46,449 nucleotides of DNA, taken from positions 1 through 46,449 of the IMG/VR virus record IMGVR_UViG_3300021478_000005; one strand, written 5' to 3'. Within the stretch, counting starts at the first letter, position 1, and each line of letters opens with the position of its first letter. Below, in pieces: positions 14,814-24,000 of the stretch. The notes beneath the pieces were generated by a model that saw only the letters and a program-made list of their open reading frames with translations, ran no database searches and was not told the origin of the DNA. Source of the stretch: a virus. The position numbers and the translations under genes were made by a program.

Positions 14814-15434
14814 TTACTCGGCCGCCTGTAATTGGCGCAGATCTCCGAACCACTGGGCCGCGATCGCGCCCGCGATCCCCGGCATGGTGCGGCTGCGGTT
14901 CTTCTGGCGATCCGGCCCCGGCACCTCGAGGTGGACCCGCGCGTGCCGTTCCAGTGGTGTCAGGTCGGCGAAAAAATCCGGCGCGTCACGGTGCGTCGGC
15001 ACCAGCGGCGGCCATCCTCTGATCCACAGACACGTGGCCTTCACCTCGGGATCGCCGAACATCCACGGCTGCACGACCTGATCGGGCTCGCGCCACAACG
15101 TGGACAGGCGGCCAATCGGGTTTTCGATGGCCACCCGGTCGATCGGCATCAGCCACAGCGCCTTCACGTGGTGCAGGGCCGCGAGCTGGGCTTCCTGCCG
15201 CCATTCTTCGGAGACGTTCCACCGGCCACCGGACCGGGTGAGAAACGTGCAGTCGGGGAAGTAGATCGCCCCGTCCCAATGTTGGCGCACCACCCGCATG
15301 TCGAAGTAGCTGCACTGGAGGTGGTTGCCGGGTGTCTCGCTCGGCCGCACGTCACACGACCACGCATCGTGGCCCAACGCAGCCGCGGCGTCACGGCACC
15401 GGCCCGAAAACTCGCCGCCGAACAGAAGGCGCAT
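14814..15434 (-). CDS. cytosine-methyltransferase-like protein, altered motif
   Basis: 206 residues from ATG at 15434 with an AGGAGG site. The N-terminus LLFGGEFSGRCRDAAAALG is the SAM-binding start of phage C5-methylase-like proteins, followed by DAWSCDV and the region with FPDCTFLTRSGGRWN. Related proteins read HPPCTYL...SG.RWL, so the catalytic PC is preceded by Asp instead of Pro here. It may methylate cytosine, or it may be a degenerate or changed-activity homologue. It is the last gene of the leftward block. Confidence 0.6.
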   Translation of the reverse strand: MRLLFGGEFSGRCRDAAAALGHDAWSCDVRPSETPGNHLQCSYFDMRVVRQHWDGAIYFPDCTFLTRSGGRWNVSEEWRQEAQLAALHHVKALWLMPIDRVAIENPIGRLSTLWREPDQVVQPWMFGDPEVKATCLWIRGWPPLVPTHRDAPDFFADLTPLERHARVHLEVPGPDRQKNRSRTMPGIAGAIAAQWFGDLRQLQAAE

Positions 15435-15472
15435 GATGGTCCTCCTGTCCGGCGGCGGTCCCGTGGTGTGGG

Positions 15473-15973
15473 TTACTTCCGCTGCGGTGTAGGCGCGGGC
15501 GTTACCGGCGGTGTGCCTGCCACGGGCGGCGCTCCTGGCGGCAAGCCCTGATCAGGACCAACCGGCGGCGGTACCGGCACCGGCTTGGGCGGTGCGCTGC
15601 CCGGTGCCAGCTCGTGGTAGTGCCAGATGCCCATCTGGTCGCGCACCAGCACCAGCACGGCTCCCGGTGCCACCGTCGGCGGTCGGCTCGGTGGCCGGTT
15701 GTCGGGATGACCGGGCGCGCCCGGCAAGGTGTTGTCGACACCCGGCGGCGCGCTCGGCAGACCGTGGTCAGGATGGCCGGGATGGTAGATCGGCGGGCTC
15801 ACATGACCGGGCCCGCCGGGCAGGTCGTGACCGGGACGAAGCCAAACCGGCAGATCGTAGCCGGGATCGCCGCCGCCACCGCCGCCCGGGCGACCGTAGC
15901 CGGGGTCGACGCCTTCAACGCTGTGGATGTACGCGAGGTTCGCGCCGATGTGACGAATGAACACAACAGGCAT
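15473..15973 (-). CDS. Pro/Gly-rich low-complexity protein
   Basis: 166 residues. After a short N-terminal segment (MPVVFIRHIGANLAYI) most of the chain is Pro, Gly and Asp repeats with many PGxPxHP-type units. A short ordered patch VLVLVRDQMGIWHYHEL lies near residues 110-126. No function recognised. Similar proline-rich proteins near lysis genes are known in alphaproteobacterial phages. Confidence 0.55.
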   Translation of the reverse strand: MPVVFIRHIGANLAYIHSVEGVDPGYGRPGGGGGGDPGYDLPVWLRPGHDLPGGPGHVSPPIYHPGHPDHGLPSAPPGVDNTLPGAPGHPDNRPPSRPPTVAPGAVLVLVRDQMGIWHYHELAPGSAPPKPVPVPPPVGPDQGLPPGAPPVAGTPPVTPAPTPQRK

Positions 15974-16004
15974 AGTTCTCTCCTTGGTTGGTCGTTTTGC
16001 AGTT

Positions 16005-16295
16005 TCACCAGTGACGTCTGGTTGGCGAGGGATGACGCCCGATCAGGGCGCGGCCCAGGTCGAGCAAACGCGCGCGCTTTGCGTCAAGCTCCACCCATCC
16101 CCTTGACTGCGCGTGATCGAGCGCCGCACGCAGCACCGGGCCTTCCAGCGGAAGTTTCCGCTGTAGCACATGCACCATCACCCATCGATCGGACTGGCCT
16201 TGGCTCGCCCGATAAAGTTCCAGCACCGCAAGGCGGGCGTGGCTCTGGTGAGGTTGATGATCCGACAGAGCCACCCGAGGCCGTTCGTCCGTCAT
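16005..16295 (-). CDS. small winged-helix-like protein
   Basis: 96 residues. The central part LAVLELYRASQG, then VHVLQRKLPLE, GPVLRAALDHAQSRGWVEL and ARLLDLG has the spacing of a winged helix. Similar phage proteins are annotated as VpaChn25_0724-like or DNA-binding, with uncertain role. Its start overlaps the endolysin stop by ATGA, so it is co-translated with it. Confidence 0.5.
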   Translation of the reverse strand: MTDERPRVALSDHQPHQSHARLAVLELYRASQGQSDRWVMVHVLQRKLPLEGPVLRAALDHAQSRGWVELDAKRARLLDLGRALIGRHPSPTRRHW

Positions 16296-16783
16296 GCAAC
16301 GATGCCGTTGTAAGTGCCGCCGTCGTTGATGGTGAGACATTGGGCGCGCGGCGTGGTGGGCGGGATCGCGCGCCCGATATGGACCCAAGTCATTTCATAA
16401 ATAAGTTGGTCGACGCCCCACTCGTTGAGGTGCGGCTCGATGGCGTGGCACACGTCGAGCGGCGAGCCGAAGTCGGGGATGATGAAGTCGGCAGCGCAAC
16501 CGTAGAGGTGCGCGCTGTTAGCCGCGCCACCGACCGCCGCGTTGAGCTCCGGGCAGCGGAAGCCACTCGAGATCAGGACCGGCTGGCCGCCGCAGAGCGC
16601 CCGGACTTTTTCGAGCAGCAGCGCCGTCTCGCCCAACTCGTCGACCTCGTCGGCATCGGGCAAGTTTTCGATGCCTTCAGCGTCGGCGGTGTCACTGGCG
16701 ATCATTTCGGCCAGGGTGAAGTGTGGAGTCAGATGGCCGGGGGGCAACCGTGGCGGCTGCGGCGGCTCGTGGGCTTTGGGCAT
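16292..16783 (-). CDS. endolysin, peptidase M15 family
   Basis: 163 residues. The catalytic motifs of M15 carboxypeptidases are visible: SAHLYGCAADF (SxHxxGxAxD, zinc His and Asp) and WVHIG (zinc His). The N-terminal part has a signature HFTLAEMIASDTA start typical of M15A lysins. There is no signal peptide, so release would need a holin. It lies next to the holin-like gene at 16790. The predicted role is peptidoglycan cleavage at host lysis. Confidence 0.8.
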   Translation of the reverse strand: MPKAHEPPQPPRLPPGHLTPHFTLAEMIASDTADAEGIENLPDADEVDELGETALLLEKVRALCGGQPVLISSGFRCPELNAAVGGAANSAHLYGCAADFIIPDFGSPLDVCHAIEPHLNEWGVDQLIYEMTWVHIGRAIPPTTPRAQCLTINDGGTYNGIVA

Positions 16784-16789
16784 GGTTCC

Positions 16790-17023
16790 TCACTTCCGGG
16801 TGACGCCAGCGAAGGCAAGCGCCGCCGCCAACGCTGCGGCAAGCAGACCCATCAACCGGCTGTTGGGATCGCAGTTCACGTCGGCCGCCGTGATCACGAT
16901 CTCGGCGTGCCAGATGCACGCGGCGGCGAAACTTAGGATGACAAGCGCGTGGACACCGATGACGAAGGCCACCAGCAGGAACGCCGCGCGTTGCGGATCG
17001 AACGGCGGCCGGTCATTCGACAT
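16790..17023 (-). CDS. two-span membrane protein, probable holin
   Basis: 77 residues. Two hydrophobic spans, about 14-36 (FLLVAFVIGVHALVILSFAA) and 58-73 (LLAAALAAALAFAG), joined by a 20-residue segment with a basic end. Size, topology and its place just upstream of the endolysin on the same strand fit a class II holin. Holins have little sequence conservation, so this is a contextual call. Confidence 0.6.
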   Translation of the reverse strand: MSNDRPPFDPQRAAFLLVAFVIGVHALVILSFAAACIWHAEIVITAADVNCDPNSRLMGLLAAALAAALAFAGVTRK

Positions 17024-17041
17024 GCCACGGCCGCCTCTTGA

Positions 17042-17293
17042 TTAGGCCGGTTGGTGAGTTGGTGCGTCCGGCGGCGGCGGGGGTGGATCAGGCGGCGGCT
17101 CGACCGGCGGCGGGTCGGGCAATTCCTCGGCCGTCACGGCACCCCACATGATATTCCCCATGCAGTGGACCAGCGTGGGATTTGAGTTGTCCTCGGCGGC
17201 CTGCATCGCGACGTGCGGGTTGCCCGACAGGGCCACCCACGCCATCCATTTTTCTTCGTCGTGCTGGGTCATCGGCTTGGGATCATCGGCCAT
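17042..17293 (-). CDS. small protein with Pro-rich C-terminus
   Basis: 83 residues from ATG 17293 with a GGAGGAAGACC ribosome site. The first 55 residues are soluble, and the last 28 are nearly all Pro with Asp and Glu. No membrane span or signal. Part of the lysis-to-tail interval; function unknown. Confidence 0.5.
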   Translation of the reverse strand: MADDPKPMTQHDEEKWMAWVALSGNPHVAMQAAEDNSNPTLVHCMGNIMWGAVTAEELPDPPPVEPPPDPPPPPPDAPTHQPA

Positions 17294-17313
17294 GGTCTTC
17301 CTCCTTGGCTGGT

Positions 17314-17475
17314 TTAGACGCGTCGAATGATGATGATCGGCGCCACGAATTGAATGGGCTGCGCGTAGTATTGCCACGCCGTGTTGCTCTGCGGCGCGTA
17401 GGCCACTGGCCCGGCGATCACCATGGTGGCCGACTGTCCGCAGGCGAGCAGTGCGCCGACGATGCACGACAGCAT
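17314..17475 (-). CDS. small hypothetical protein, possible lipoprotein
   Basis: 53 residues from ATG 17475, with a GGGAGGCTCGCC ribosome site. A short N-terminal hydrophobic stretch ends in LLAC at residues 9-12, a lipobox-like pattern, but the stretch is short and lacks a basic start. An o-spanin role near the lysis genes is possible only by position. Confidence 0.4.
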   Translation of the reverse strand: MLSCIVGALLACGQSATMVIAGPVAYAPQSNTAWQYYAQPIQFVAPIIIIRRV

Positions 17476-17486
17476 GGCGAGCCTCC

Positions 17487-17840
17487 CTAATTTTGGCGGG
17501 GCTGGAAACCATATTGCTCGGCTTGATAGGGCGCGAGCATCGGCAGTTGCTGTGTCGGCGGCGTGACGGTCGGTCCAGCGCCCACCGCCGGGCCGCCGGT
17601 TGACGGGTTGATGACGATGGTCGAGCCCTGTGCGCCCGCGCTCGGATCACCGACGCCGTTGCCAGAGTGGACCTCGCCCTCCGGCGTGATGGTCTGCCAG
17701 TAGCCGTTGGCGCATTGGATGGTGTTGTTCACTCCATTCGGCACCGACCAGCACGGCACCTGCTGCGCCATCGTCGCCGTGATCACCAGCACCACGATCG
17801 ACAGAGCCAGTGCGATCAACAGGCCCTGCCGAAATGTCAT
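17487..17840 (-). CDS. membrane-anchored protein with periplasmic Pro/Gly tail
   Basis: 117 residues from ATG 17840, which overlaps the previous stop by ATGA. One N-terminal span (LLIALALSIVVLVITATM) acts as signal anchor or cleaved signal. The mature part has two Cys (QVPCWSV, IQCANGYW) and a Gly/Pro-rich tail. An earlier start at 17855 is less likely. Function unknown. Confidence 0.5.
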   Translation of the reverse strand: MTFRQGLLIALALSIVVLVITATMAQQVPCWSVPNGVNNTIQCANGYWQTITPEGEVHSGNGVGDPSAGAQGSTIVINPSTGGPAVGAGPTVTPPTQQLPMLAPYQAEQYGFQPRQN

Positions 17841-18622
17841 CAGATGTAGCCGCACGAAGCGCCCGCCGTTCCGACAGCGACCTCACGACCACGAGCGTCC
17901 ATGCACGCGAAGCGCCCTGTCGGCTGGAACGGCTGCGCGGTGGTCGTGCGCATGATCGGCTGCGGCGTCGCCGCCACAGGACCAGGTGCGGGCGTGCCGT
18001 CGAACTGCGGGCGCGGCTGACAGGGCTGGCCGGACGAACGGAAGGCGAAGTAAGTGGCCTTGTCGTTGCACATCAGTTCCTTGGCCGCACCGGCATAGCC
18101 CGCGTTGTGGATCATCGCGATCTTCTGCCTCGTCGCGCAGTCCTCGTCCACGAAGGTGCCGCCCGCCGCCGCACCCCAGCCGATCACCGAGACGCCACCC
18201 GACACCGCGAGCGTGCACGGGTTGCCCCCGGACACCGGCGGCGCATACACGGTCGGTGTGGTGCGCACCGTGATGTCGGACTGACCGTAGAACGGCGGAT
18301 TGTTGCCGCCGCCTCCGACGCCGTTGCTGCCGTTCGCGCCAGCAGGTCCGGCCGGGTCAAGCGGGCTGCCCGCGCCCGAGTTGAACGTGATCGGAATGTT
18401 GTTGTTGGTCGTGGAGTTTACGCGCTGGTTGGTGCGCTGCTGATTGGACGACGTGCCCGAGGTGGTTGACGCGCCGCTGGCACTGCCGCTCGAACTGGTT
18501 GCGGTCGAGCCCGAGCTGGACGTTGAGGAAGAACCGGAAGTGGAGGTCTGCGCCTTGGCAGGCAGGCCCTGCAGCGCCAGCGCGGTCACGGCCAGCGCGG
18601 CGAAACTCACAAGAGCTTTCAT
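17840..18622 (-). CDS. exported Ser/Thr/Asn-rich protein
   Basis: 260 residues. A signal peptide of about 24 residues ends at AKAQ. Next comes a Ser/Thr/Gly low-complexity region with an NQQRTNQRVNSTTNN segment, then a domain with five or more Cys and Trp (residues 125-260). Exported proteins of this type, near a second one at 18731, recur in Rhizobiales phages; I cannot assign a role. They could coat the host surface, help lysis or act in exclusion. Confidence 0.6.
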   Translation of the reverse strand: MKALVSFAALAVTALALQGLPAKAQTSTSGSSSTSSSGSTATSSSGSASGASTTSGTSSNQQRTNQRVNSTTNNNIPITFNSGAGSPLDPAGPAGANGSNGVGGGGNNPPFYGQSDITVRTTPTVYAPPVSGGNPCTLAVSGGVSVIGWGAAAGGTFVDEDCATRQKIAMIHNAGYAGAAKELMCNDKATYFAFRSSGQPCQPRPQFDGTPAPGPVAATPQPIMRTTTAQPFQPTGRFACMDARGREVAVGTAGASCGYI

Positions 18623-18668
18623 GGGTGGAGATCCTGACGAGTGGGTTGAAGTGATCCTTCGCCACGCG

Positions 18669-18701
18669 CCGTCCCCGAGGGTGGGTGTTCCCCGAGGACG
18701 G
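18669..18701 (-). other. hairpin between exported-protein genes
   Basis: Imperfect stem (18669-18678 with 18692-18701, one mismatch and one G-U) between two exported-protein genes on the leftward strand. No T-run follows, so it may be an RNA-stability element or a weak terminator instead of a strong stop. Confidence 0.3.
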
Positions 18702-18730
18702 CGATGGCACCCGATAACCTGACGTCAGGC

Positions 18731-19144
18731 TTAGGGCAGGGGCGACAGAACGATGGTGAAGAAATTGCCGGTCGTCGCCGCACCGGAATTGCCGTTGGCA
18801 CCGGCATTCGATCCGCTGACATTGATCGCGCCGCCGATGGCGAACGAAGCATTGTTCGCCTGCGTCTGCGACGTGTTGACGTGGCTCGACGTTCCGGTGG
18901 TGCCGCCCGGCGTGGTCTGTGAGGTGCCGGTTGCCGTGCCGGTATTCTGGCCCGCTCCGGTGGTGGTTCCGGCGGTGACGCCGAAGATGGCCGTCGCGCC
19001 ATTCGACGCGCTGGCCGAGTTGGAAGCACCCTGGCTGACGGTTTGGCTGGAGCCGACAGCGACGGTGAGCGAGGCCGCCTGTGCGATGCCGGACAGGGCG
19101 AGCAGGGCGGCAAGAGCGACAGAAGCTAGAAGATGCTTACGCAA
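18731..19144 (-). CDS. exported Gly/Thr/Ser-rich protein
   Basis: 137 residues from a TTG at 19144 with GGGAG seven bases upstream. Signal peptide (LLASVALAALLALSGIAQA, cleavage after AQA) followed by a mature region almost entirely of Gly, Ala, Thr, Ser and Asn. Resembles a surface-exposed or adhesin-like low-complexity protein. Function unknown. Related in composition, not in sequence, to the 17840 protein. Confidence 0.55.
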   Translation of the reverse strand: MRKHLLASVALAALLALSGIAQAASLTVAVGSSQTVSQGASNSASASNGATAIFGVTAGTTTGAGQNTGTATGTSQTTPGGTTGTSSHVNTSQTQANNASFAIGGAINVSGSNAGANGNSGAATTGNFFTIVLSPLP

Positions 19145-19260
19145 GGTGTATCTCCCAAAATGAAGCGGGGCACAGGACCATCCTGCGACCGGCGCGGCTA
19201 CTTATCACGTTGTGCGCGAAATTAAGTGACGATCCGCACGCCGGTCCCAAAAAAGTCGGC

Positions 19261-19428
19261 CTAGCGCAGTGGCGGCCCGAACACCTGCCAGCCGAGCAAG
19301 GCGAAGAGCAGGAACGGGATGAGCGCGATGCCCAGCACGCCATAGGTGCCGAGCAGCGCGAAGTGCCATGCGATGCCGACGACGAGCCAGATGATCATCA
19401 GCACCCAAAACGCGAGCCCTCGTGTCAT
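19261..19428 (-). CDS. small two-span membrane protein
   Basis: 55 residues from ATG 19428 with GGGAGGTTCACC upstream. Nearly all hydrophobic: a first span (AFWVLMIIWLVVGIAW) and a second (VLGIALIPFLLFALLGW), joined by a short loop. Typical of small phage membrane proteins such as holin-like or antiholin-like peptides; the holin candidate at 16790 is a separate gene. Too short for default gene callers. Confidence 0.55.
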   Translation of the reverse strand: MTRGLAFWVLMIIWLVVGIAWHFALLGTYGVLGIALIPFLLFALLGWQVFGPPLR

Positions 19429-19480
19429 GGTGAACCTCCCTTGTGAACAAGGCCGATCAAAGTGGCGGGCGCATCGTCAC

Positions 19481-19903
19481 TCACAGCGTGGCTGCGAGTT
19501 GGAAGAGGGTGTCGATCTCTGCCGGGGTCATGTTGAGCGGGTCCTGTGCGAACGACAGCACAAGCGGGTCGTTACGCGCGAAGACCGCGGCGCGCGCCCA
19601 CAAGCGTTGCGTGAGCGGGTCTGCCTTGGCCATGGCAGCATCGACCGCTCCGAGCAGTCCGCGTTGGTCAAGCGCGCTGATCAGTTGAGTGGCATTGACT
19701 TGCATCGGCACGAAGGGCGGCGGCGGCGGCGGCGGCGTCGGATCGATTGGCGCGCCGCCGTTCCAATGCCATCCAAGGGAAACGGGTCCGTCGGCGAAGG
19801 CATGGGCCGTCATACCCTCTGGCGGCTGCCATGGGGAAGACGCGGGGTCCCACTCGATCAGGTTCACGATCACATCGTCCGAGGAAACCACGGCATATCG
19901 CAT
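19481..19903 (-). CDS. tail-fibre-associated protein
   Basis: 140 residues. The N-terminal 55 residues (MRYAVVSSDDVIVNLIEWD..., later GWHWNGGAPIDP) match the short domain at the start of many phage tail-fibre accessory proteins, which begin MRYAIV...VVNVIEW. A Pro run follows, and then a helical C-terminus (LISALDQRGLLGAVDAAMA). It lies directly downstream of the glycine-rich fibre gene, as expected for a fibre partner or assembly protein. Confidence 0.6.
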   Translation of the reverse strand: MRYAVVSSDDVIVNLIEWDPASSPWQPPEGMTAHAFADGPVSLGWHWNGGAPIDPTPPPPPPPFVPMQVNATQLISALDQRGLLGAVDAAMAKADPLTQRLWARAAVFARNDPLVLSFAQDPLNMTPAEIDTLFQLAATL

Positions 19904-19916
19904 GATGCTCTCCTAG

Positions 19917-21050
19917 CTACACCGACAGATATTCGGTGATGACGACAATGCCCGGCGCGCCAGCCGCCCCGTTGATCAGACTGCTATTGCTGTCCGTCGT
20001 CGCGCCGCCCGCGCCGCCACCGGGGATTGTTCCGGGATTGCCACCATTGCCGCCCGCCGAACTCATCGTGCCGGCCGCGCCGCCGCCGAAGTAACTCGAG
20101 CCGCCCGTGCCGCCCAGCCCGTAGCCGTTCGAAGCCGTGACGAGAAATCCGGCCCCACCGCCGCCGCCGACTGCCGTAAAATCTCCCGTCGCGCCCGCTC
20201 CGCCTGCACCTCCCGGAGCGTTGGAAGGCAAATTCCCCAAACCGCCGCCGCCGCCCGGCGCGATGCACAAAGTCCCGACGCTGGTCGTCCCTCCCGCGCC
20301 GCCGTTCACTCCGGCACCACTACCAGCAACACCGCCCGCGCCGATGGTCACTGGTAACGAGGCCCCAATCATTGCCGCTGTGGCGGTCTTGCGCGCATAG
20401 GCTCCGCCGCCGCCGCCGCCGCTCCCCAACGAGTAGCTCGAACTGTTCGCGTTACCAGCCACCGCACCGCTGCCGCCACCGCCGCCGACTGTTTCGAGCA
20501 CGCAGTAGATCATGCCCGGCGTCGGCACGTAGGTGCCGGTGCTGGTGATTGTCCGCACCTTGATCGCGTTGGGGACCGACGAGATCGAGCCACTGCGCCC
20601 GAACGTGATCGAGTTTTGCAGCACCCCCGCGTCGTTGTAGCTCGACAGCACCAGCGCACCCGCGCCGTTCACCGTCATGCGCCAGTCTTTGACATCTATC
20701 GGATTGCCGGTCGCGTTCCAGCGCACCATCGGGTTCGCCGCCGCCTGCGCGAGCAAGACCGCAGCGGCAAACTGGCCACCAGCCGCAGCGCTGATCGTGA
20801 CGGCCCCGGTCGTGGTGTTCAGGGTGAACAGCGGCACGTCACCTACGGCGGCCGACACGAACCATTCAAGTATCCACGCACTCGCGCCGCCCGCATCGTT
20901 GATCCACAACTGGCCCGGCACCACATAGGGTGGCCGGGTGCCGCCGCGATGGTAGGACAACAGGGCGTCGCGGAACTGGTTGAGGTCGTCCGCGAGCTGC
21001 ACGCCGTCGACCACATACGGGTCGATTACGCCGAAATCGAACTGGCTCAT
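19917..21050 (-). CDS. glycine-rich tail fibre / adhesin
   Basis: 377 residues. The N-terminal 110 residues form an ordered tail-attachment-like region. Residues about 180-370 are very rich in Gly (GGGGGSGAVAGN, GGAGGTTSVG and many more), resembling the polyglycine sandwich domains of gp38-type receptor-binding proteins. It ends with a short hydrophobic IVVITEYLSV. It follows the J homologue, the normal position for host-recognition proteins. The actual receptor cannot be read from sequence. Confidence 0.7.
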   Translation of the reverse strand: MSQFDFGVIDPYVVDGVQLADDLNQFRDALLSYHRGGTRPPYVVPGQLWINDAGGASAWILEWFVSAAVGDVPLFTLNTTTGAVTISAAAGGQFAAAVLLAQAAANPMVRWNATGNPIDVKDWRMTVNGAGALVLSSYNDAGVLQNSITFGRSGSISSVPNAIKVRTITSTGTYVPTPGMIYCVLETVGGGGGSGAVAGNANSSSYSLGSGGGGGGAYARKTATAAMIGASLPVTIGAGGVAGSGAGVNGGAGGTTSVGTLCIAPGGGGGLGNLPSNAPGGAGGAGATGDFTAVGGGGGAGFLVTASNGYGLGGTGGSSYFGGGAAGTMSSAGGNGGNPGTIPGGGAGGATTDSNSSLINGAAGAPGIVVITEYLSV

Positions 21051-21083
21051 TGTGGGTCTGCCCCGCTTTTGGATTTTGGGCGT

Positions 21084-24000
21084 TTAAGAGTGGCCGCCGT
21101 AGCCCTGTACGAAGTAGTCGATGGAACCGCCTGCCGTTGGTGCGCCAGACGCGTTGCGATGTTCGACCTTGAAGTGGTTGGCGTCGGACTCGATCACCAC
21201 GATATTGCCGCCCGCGATCAACCCCTGCCGCGCCGTGATCTGCACCGTTGGGGTGGCGAGGAACCCGACCACGTAGGTGACCACCAAGTGTCCGGTGCCA
21301 TCCATGGCCACGTCGCTGCCTTGGATGTTGCGCAAGGGGATGTTGAGAATGACCGCCGCGCGTATCGTTCGCATCGTGGTGAGCAAGTCATAGAGCGCCC
21401 CCACCAGCCGGAACTGAAAGGCGCGGCCGGTGATGATGGTGGACTTGAGTGGAAACCAAGGGGCGTAGGTGCTGCCGTCCTGACTGACGGCGCACTCGAT
21501 GTGACCGTCCCACTGTGAAGACGATCCCATGGCCAGCGGCATCGCCTGCGCGAGCGGCACCCACGAGGACATGGTGTTGTTGGCTCCCGAGGCCAACGGC
21601 TGGGCCACGGAGATCGACGGCACCCACTGGGCCATCACCGTGCCGAGGTACATGCCATAAGCCAGAACGATCGCCACAACGGACACGTTGCTGCACACGA
21701 TCCCGAGGTCGAGGGTGTTCTGAAAACCGTAAACGGCAACGCGCGTTGCCGTCTGGTTGAGGGCCACGCCACGGTCCCCGGGGAAGATGCCGGGCGGTAT
21801 CGTCTCTGGCGCGGCGGGCGGCGGCAACATCAGCTCGCCGAGATTGACATGCCAGTTCGCCCCTCGGTTGCCCAGCCAAAGCGGCTGTTCCTCGATGTCC
21901 GTCACATGCACCAGTTCGGTGATCTGGGGGATCAGGATCGCCATCGCCGCGTCCACCGACTCCTGCCCCAGCGAGTCGATGGTCTTCACCATGTAGGTTC
22001 CGGCGCGCGACGGCGTGTTGATCTGAGTGGTGTCCACACTCACTCGCGCGATCGAGGTGGTGGCCCGTTCCCACGTGGCGCTGCCGTCAGTGACCGGCGA
22101 CCATTTGAGCCAGAAATACAGCACGTCCAGTTCGCCGGTCGGTATCCAAGCCACGGTCACCAGCGGCCCGTTCGGCGAAAGGAAAATGTTCGACGGCACC
22201 AGCGGCCTGGCCGACAGGCCGATGGGAGTGAATGTCAGTGTGATCGGCGCGGAAGCGTGGCCCAGGTTGTCGTAGGCGGTCACGGTGACCGTCCACTGGC
22301 CCGGCCGCATCAGCGGCACGTCCTGCACCACAGTGTTGAGATTGCGGAACGTGCGGTAGTCCGCGTTCGGTCCGCTCATTTCGAGCTGGTAGCGGGTGAC
22401 GCGCCCGTCCGGTGACCCGGTCCACGACACGATGACGCCGAACTGCGGATAGCCCGTGCCGTCGAGGTAAATATATTCTTTGTAGTTGAGGTTTGACGCA
22501 GGCGCGAGCGGCCCGGTTGGGATCAACGACGTCGGCGGCTCGGGGATCACCAGACCATAGTCGACGTACGCATATTTTTCCGGGTGGTGCTGCGTGGCCA
22601 TGATCTCGTACAGGCCGGAACCCTTGTCGCTGATCGAGGCCACGCGCCACGTGGTGGGTTCCACCACGTTGCTCACGATCATCCAATTGGAGCCCGGCAG
22701 AAACGCGCCCGGGTTCGGCTTGCCGGACACGCGGATCTGATTGGGGTTCGCCGCGACCATTCCCACCACGCCAAGGCTGAACAGGCTCGGCCGGTAACCA
22801 TCGGCCGCCGACCCGGCGGTGACGTAAATGGTCCACCCGGTCCAATCGCCGGGATAGGGCAGGCGGTCGAGCGTGAGGGTGTCCACGCCTTGGTCGTCGA
22901 GCAGCCGCCCGGCCATGCGCGCACCCACGCGCGACGGGTCGGAAATGTTGATGATGTCGCCGGGCCGAAGGTCGGCGTTCTCAAGCCCGACCTGAAACGT
23001 GGCCAGTTCGGTTTCGTTCTGGTTGGTGTAGATGGTCCATCGGCCCAGCCGGATCGCCTGCGTCCTCACCGTGCAGCCGTAGGCCACCACCGTGTTGGAC
23101 TCGCGATAGCTCTGCGTGGCCACGTAGCTGGGGTCCTGCACCAGCTCCACGGCCTGCTGATAGGTGTCGGCGGGATCGATCCATTGAACCGGCACCGCGT
23201 TCCAGCGGCTCTTAACGTCGGCCCCGGCATAGTCGAAAATTCCGTTCACCACGTCGGACGGCGAGAACAGCCGGATGGGATTGCCGGGCCGGTCCTGCGC
23301 GAGAAATACCGTGCCGTTGGCGAAGTAGATCTGCGCCAGCATGTTGGACGCCACGGCGGTGAGGACCGTGTAGGCGTCCTGCCGGGTGTTGATGATGCCG
23401 TTGAAGGTGAACCGGGGCTCGTAGCCACCGAACTGCGCGGGAACGCCGCCGTCGCAGTATTGGGCGGCCTCGTAGAACGACCACTTGTCGACGTTGGCGG
23501 TGTTGAGGTAGCGGCCCAGCCCCCACCGTTCGTTGGTCAGCAGCGCGTAGAGTATCCACGCCGGGTTGTTGGTCCACTGGACATAGAACGACCCGTCCCA
23601 ATCGCCGCTGTAGCTGCGCGAGCGCGGTTCGTAGTTGGTGGGCAGTTCCACCATGATCCCGTCGAGCATGTAGGCGCGGCTCGGGATGCTCGGGAACTGT
23701 TCGGCGTCCACCGTGATGGAGATCATCGCCGTGTCGTCGTAGGCGAGCTGCTGGTAGAGCATTTCGGTGTAGCTCGACCAGATAAGATCGTTCGTCGTCT
23801 TGGGCTCCACGTCGGGTGACAGCCGCTCGATGCGGATGTTCTGGGTGCCGTCGGTGTAGGGAACCGACGCCACCACGGAACGCATATACGGGGAGTTGGT
23901 CTTTCCCCAGATCGCCTCCGTCACCACGTTGGTCCAAAGACCGCCATCGGTTTGTACGTCGAACGCATAGGCCACCGACGCCCCGTTGATGTCGCCGTCG

